From Candidatus Omnitrophota bacterium (GTDB taxonomy: Bacteria; Omnitrophota; Gorgyraeia; Gygaellales; Profunditerraquicolaceae): 7,845 bases of DNA. The position numbers and the translations under genes are program-made. The notes under the pieces were generated by a model that searched no databases, was not told the origin of the DNA, and was given only the letters and a program-made list of their open reading frames with translations. Of the stretch, positions 5,051-7,845 are shown piece after piece. The DNA is taken from the NCBI GenBank assembly GCA_016867095.1, contig VGKK01000045.1, positions 1 to 7,845 of the forward strand, given 5' to 3'. Position 1 is the stretch's first letter. Each line of letters begins with the position of its first letter.

Positions 5051-6531
5051 TAGAGCGCATACCAATAATTGACTAACGGCTTTTTCTCAGCGCTCCTGTC
5101 GGTAATGACGCTCTTAAGCCGGGTATATTCTAAAAACCCCTCTTTGCCTAATTCCTTGCCAAAGCCGCTTTGTTTGAAACCGCCATAAGGAACCTGGTTA
5201 TAAAACATCCCGTAGGTATTTATCCAGATAATTCCGGCATTAATTTTAGCGGCTACCTGCTGCGCCAAACGCTCATCCCCTGACCAGATGCAGCAGGCCA
5301 GGCCAAAGTCGCTCTTATTGGCCAAGGATACGGCTTCTTCGCTCGTGGAAAATTTATTTACACAAACGACCGGAGCGAAAATCTCTTCCTGAAAAATAGG
5401 CATATCCGCGCGGACATCAGCCAGGACTGCCGGCTCAAAGAAAAATCCCTGTTTCAAATTATTGTCTTGGGGGATTCTGCCTCCACAGAGGAGTTTTGCG
5501 CCCTGCTCTTTTGCCTTTTCTACATAAGCGAGGGCCTTTTCGCGCTGCCCCGCGGAGATTAACGGCCCCATCTGGGCCTGGAAATCCAGGCCCGCGCCCA
5601 ATTTAATCCGTTTTGCTTTCGCGGTAAAGTCGGCGATAAATTTATCGTAAATATCCTCTTGCACAAAAATGCGCGACATCTGCGTGCACATCTGGCCCTG
5701 GTTTAAAAAACTGGAACACAGAGAGCCGTTGACCGCGACTTCCAAATCCGCGTCTTTTAAAATAATAGCCGCGGATTTTCCCCCTAATTCCATAATTAAT
5801 TTTTTGCTATTTTGCCCGGAGTAACCCATAATCTGCCTGCCCACGGGGTTGCTGCCGGTAAAAGATATCATATCCACTCTTTTATCGGAGCATAAGCCGC
5901 TGCCTATTTTATCTCCGCCGGCGTTAATGATATTCACCGCGCCCTTGGGTAATCCGGCAGAGTCTATTATTTTAGCCAGTTCCAGGGCAGTTAAGGGAGT
6001 GAGGCTTGAGGGTTTTAGAATGACGGTATTACCGGCAGCCAGGGCTGAGGCCAATTTCCAGGAGGCAATCAACAAAGGATAATTCCAGGGCACAATTAAA
6101 ACTACTACGCCCATTGGCTCGCGCGCCAGCAGGCATTCGGCATCCTCAACCTTGATGGTTTGCGCGCTTAAATATTTTTCAAAATTCTGCGCGATATGCT
6201 CAAAGGTTTTTGCGCTGGAGGGAATATCCATAAAAGTGGTTTCTTTAATCGGCTTTCCCGTGTTCAGCGTTTCCAGCTCTGCCAATTCCCGGGCCTGGTC
6301 AAGAATCCCCTGGTTAATCTTCAGGATAAATTCTTTGCGCTCGGCAAAACTTAGCCGCGGCCATTCTCCATGGTCAAAAGCCTGGCGGCTAGAAGACAAA
6401 ACCGCCTCTATTTCCGCGGCAGAGGCAATACTGGCCCGGGCAATAATTTCTCCGGTGGCAGGATTTATCACTTCCTGTTCAACTTTAGTCTGAATAAATT
6501 CGCCGTTAATGTATAAAGGATAAGTTTTCAT
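5050..6531 (-). CDS. NAD(P)-dependent aldehyde dehydrogenase (betaine-aldehyde-dehydrogenase-like)
   Basis: 493 residues from the ATG at 6531, the normal length for a soluble ALDH. Catalytic and binding residues are present: N150 in VPWNYP, K173 in LKPSS, the Rossmann motif FTGSNPVG (224-231), general base E248 in MELGGKS, nucleophile C282 in GQMCTQ, and EEIFAP (382-387). The C-terminal GGFKQSGFGKELG (450-462) resembles betaine-aldehyde or broad aliphatic ALDHs. The reaction is aldehyde plus NAD(P)+ to acid. A TTG at 6555 would add eight residues, but the ATG fits the family's usual start (MKTYPLYINGEF). It lies 63 bp after the aldolase and is coupled to rlmN. In this context the substrate may be the acetaldehyde or methylthioacetaldehyde released by the aldolase; that is inference, and the specificity cannot be read from the sequence. 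Confidence 0.93.
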   Translation of the reverse strand: MKTYPLYINGEFIQTKVEQEVINPATGEIIARASIASAAEIEAVLSSSRQAFDHGEWPRLSFAERKEFILKINQGILDQARELAELETLNTGKPIKETTFMDIPSSAKTFEHIAQNFEKYLSAQTIKVEDAECLLAREPMGVVVLIVPWNYPLLIASWKLASALAAGNTVILKPSSLTPLTALELAKIIDSAGLPKGAVNIINAGGDKIGSGLCSDKRVDMISFTGSNPVGRQIMGYSGQNSKKLIMELGGKSAAIILKDADLEVAVNGSLCSSFLNQGQMCTQMSRIFVQEDIYDKFIADFTAKAKRIKLGAGLDFQAQMGPLISAGQREKALAYVEKAKEQGAKLLCGGRIPQDNNLKQGFFFEPAVLADVRADMPIFQEEIFAPVVCVNKFSTSEEAVSLANKSDFGLACCIWSGDERLAQQVAAKINAGIIWINTYGMFYNQVPYGGFKQSGFGKELGKEGFLEYTRLKSVITDRSAEKKPLVNYWYAL

Positions 6532-6536
6532 TAAAC

Positions 6537-6604
6537 TTTTATCCCGAAGCCACAAAACCGGGTCGGGATTTCGCCTTAAAGCAATTCAGAAGTTTTATCC
6601 CGAA
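6537..6604 (-). repeat. Three ATCCCGA/TCGGGAT units between aldolase and ALDH genes
   Basis: The 12-mer TTTTATCCCGAA occurs twice in direct orientation (6537-6548 and 6593-6604), and the inverted unit TCGGGAT lies between them at 6563-6569. The middle unit can therefore pair with either flank as a 7-bp stem, with spacers of 15 and 27 nt. The right copy overlaps the aldolase stop codon; the left copy lies just upstream of the ALDH ATG. It could tune ALDH translation or protect mRNA segments. No T-run follows, so it is not a standard terminator. Confidence 0.65.
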
Positions 6605-7608
6605 CGAGGCTCAATCTTTACCTGTTTAAAAAGCGCGAAAAGCCGGGTAAAAGGCACATACCATTTGGAGAGTTTGCCCAGCTCGCCCTTTAAATGCATC
6701 TTACCTTGCGTCACCGCGACGAATGAATCCAATTTACCTAAAAATACCTGTTCCCAAACCGCTGGCGGCGCGGAAATAACAAACGGGGCATGCGCATCCA
6801 GCCCTAACTCTGCAATCCTGCCCTCTTTAAAATTAAATTTATAGGCATTGTCGCTGCCGTCCATCTTTATGGCCAGCTCAACTGTCAAATCCAGCTCCTT
6901 GCCTTTCTGCGCGATAAAGGCGTCTTTATTTACCAGCTCTACAATCGCCTGAATATGCTCTTTAGAGAACATCTGATAGCCAGGCTGGTTATCCGTAAGG
7001 TTTTCTTTTAAGGCGCTTTCCAGCGCGTCATAGGAATCCTTATTGAATAGGCGCGCGACAGCCGCGGTCTTAACTGCCTCCTCTAATGCCTCAACTAAAT
7101 TTAAGGCATCCGTGAATTTATCGCCTATCGCCACTACCCCATGATTTTTCAGCGCCACTAAATTATTTCTTTGCAGCGCGGCAACTACTTCCTGGGGGTT
7201 ACTCACCATCGGAGTATCCTGCCGGATTACCGGCACATCCCCCAAAAATAATTTTGTCTCAAAGGTCAGCGTTTTCAGGGAGTTCTCCACGGCAAAATAG
7301 CCGTTAATTAAGGGCGGATGGCAGTGGATTACAGTTTTATCGGGGAAGTTACGGTGACACAATAAATGTAACGGCAATTCTGTGCTGGGGGCCTTGGCAT
7401 CCAGGCACTTGCCTGATTCCAAGTTAACCCGCACAATATCCTCCTCTTTTAAATCGCCCAGGAAAGTGCCGGTGGCGGTAATTAAAATTTCTCCGGAGGC
7501 GAACGCGCAGCTAAGATTACCGGACTTAGCCACCGAAAGGCCGGCTGCATAAAGCCTGCGGCCGACTTGAATCATCTCTTCTTTTAAATCCTGCTCTTTT
7601 TTATTCAT
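6595..7608 (-). CDS. Class II aldolase/adducin-domain protein fused to an SCP2-like domain
   Basis: 337 residues. Residues 1 to about 200 form a class II aldolase (fuculose-1-phosphate aldolase type) domain: phosphate-site motif SGNLS (29-33), STELPLH with E77, metal ligands H95 and H97 in IHCHPP, and H156 in KNHGVVA. These correspond to the catalytic Glu and three zinc His of the family. Residues about 212-330 look like an SCP2 sterol-carrier domain (stretch from about 245, with VTQGKMHLKGEL at 299-310 and a hydrophobic C-terminal helix); this call rests on pattern recognition. Family members cleave phosphorylated ketoses to DHAP plus an aldehyde, while related MtnB dehydrates methylthioribulose-1-phosphate. 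The start overlaps the mtnA-like stop as ATGA, implying coupled translation, which supports 5-deoxyribulose-1-P or methylthioribulose-1-P as substrate. Ordinary class II aldolases are about 210-230 residues, so the C-terminal extension is the unusual part. Confidence 0.85.
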   Translation of the reverse strand: MNKKEQDLKEEMIQVGRRLYAAGLSVAKSGNLSCAFASGEILITATGTFLGDLKEEDIVRVNLESGKCLDAKAPSTELPLHLLCHRNFPDKTVIHCHPPLINGYFAVENSLKTLTFETKLFLGDVPVIRQDTPMVSNPQEVVAALQRNNLVALKNHGVVAIGDKFTDALNLVEALEEAVKTAAVARLFNKDSYDALESALKENLTDNQPGYQMFSKEHIQAIVELVNKDAFIAQKGKELDLTVELAIKMDGSDNAYKFNFKEGRIAELGLDAHAPFVISAPPAVWEQVFLGKLDSFVAVTQGKMHLKGELGKLSKWYVPFTRLFALFKQVKIEPRSG

Positions 7609-7845
7609 GCAAAATAAATGTGCTGGGTGATTAAACTATTGGGCGTGATGTCAAAAGCCGGGTAATAACCCTTTACGCCTTTGGCGGTAATGCAGGTGCC
7701 GCGGAATTGCAGCAGTTCTTTTTCCGGGCGCACTTCAATCTTAATCTCATCGCCGCTTTTGGCATTTGAGGCGGGCGGGCAAATCACGTAAAATGGGACG
7801 CTAAAATAATCCGCTAAAATCGCAAGTTGCAAAGTGCCGATTTTA
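7605..7845 (-). CDS. mtnA: S-methyl-5-thioribose-1-phosphate isomerase-like protein, C-terminal part
   Basis: Only the last 80 codons or so are in the window; the 5' end lies beyond base 7845. The first visible residues KIGTLQLA match the family's NKIGTxxLA motif; the base at 7845 fits an Asn codon before it. PFYVICPP and YPAFDITPNSLIT match the conserved C-terminal segments of the MtnA/aIF-2B superfamily. MtnA interconverts 5-methylthioribose-1-phosphate and 5-methylthioribulose-1-phosphate, and family members also act on 5-deoxyribose-1-phosphate. The catalytic Cys and Asp lie upstream and cannot be checked, so ribose-1,5-bisphosphate isomerase or another eIF-2B-like protein remains possible. 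The class II aldolase immediately downstream (4-bp overlap) favours MtnA. There is no sign of a start near 7832: the frame continues straight to the window end. Confidence 0.82.
   Translation of the reverse strand, partial: KIGTLQLAILADYFSVPFYVICPPASNAKSGDEIKIEVRPEKELLQFRGTCITAKGVKGYYPAFDITPNSLITQHIYFA

Noticed and set aside
5051..5065. TTG start for rlmN at 5065.
   Set aside because: The ATG at 5050 forms the common TAATG coupling with the ALDH stop, and the additional residues would lie within the ALDH coding end.
7605..7832. Independent 75-residue protein starting from TTG at 7832.
   Set aside because: The frame continues upstream with family-matching residues (KIGT) to the window edge, so it is the C-terminus of a larger MtnA-like protein.

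Overview
The window (7,845 bp) looks like chromosomal DNA of an uncultured, probably Gram-negative bacterium. It carries a lipoprotein whose signal suits outer-membrane sorting, a bacterial rlmN, tightly packed operon genes, and mixed GC content. Candidate-phylum lineages such as Omnitrophota would fit, but nothing here fixes the taxonomy; that is an impression, not a demonstration.

Left part (1-3029): two convergent genes overlap at their 3' ends. One encodes a rhomboid intramembrane protease with an N-terminal pair of zinc ribbons (+ strand). The other encodes a Ycf46-like AAA+ ATPase (- strand). Both lie between two perfect 126-bp inverted repeats (1-126 and 2904-3029). The repeats are oriented so that the same element stands 66 or 67 bp upstream of each start codon. 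This block is more AT-rich than the rest: one 60-base sample counted by hand is about 38% GC, against about 50% in the right-hand operon. It reads like a self-contained cassette or two genes sharing one repeated upstream element. No transposase or recombinase is visible. The left copy runs to base 1, so its outer limit is unknown.

Middle (3030-3381): no convincing gene. It holds a hairpin at the outer edge of the right repeat, a 34-nt GC-rich hairpin, about 100 bp of degenerate GCGAGC/GCAAGC-like repeats, a second GC-rich hairpin, and a strong bidirectional Rho-independent terminator.

Right part (3350-7845): a compact - strand operon, in transcription order mtnA-like isomerase (5' end beyond the window), class II aldolase fused to an SCP2-like domain, NAD(P)-dependent aldehyde dehydrogenase, rlmN, SGNH-hydrolase lipoprotein, terminator. 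Junctions are ATGA (mtnA/aldolase), a 63-bp gap with inverted-repeat units, TAATG (ALDH/rlmN), and a 14-bp overlap (rlmN/SGNH). Isomerase, aldolase and ALDH together suggest a DHAP-shunt-like route. In it, methylthioribose-1-P or 5-deoxyribose-1-P, salvaged from the SAM by-products MTA or 5'-deoxyadenosine, would be isomerised, cleaved to DHAP plus an aldehyde, and the aldehyde oxidised. RlmN itself releases 5'-deoxyadenosine, so its place in the operon is suggestive. The pathway assignment is inference from family membership and gene order.
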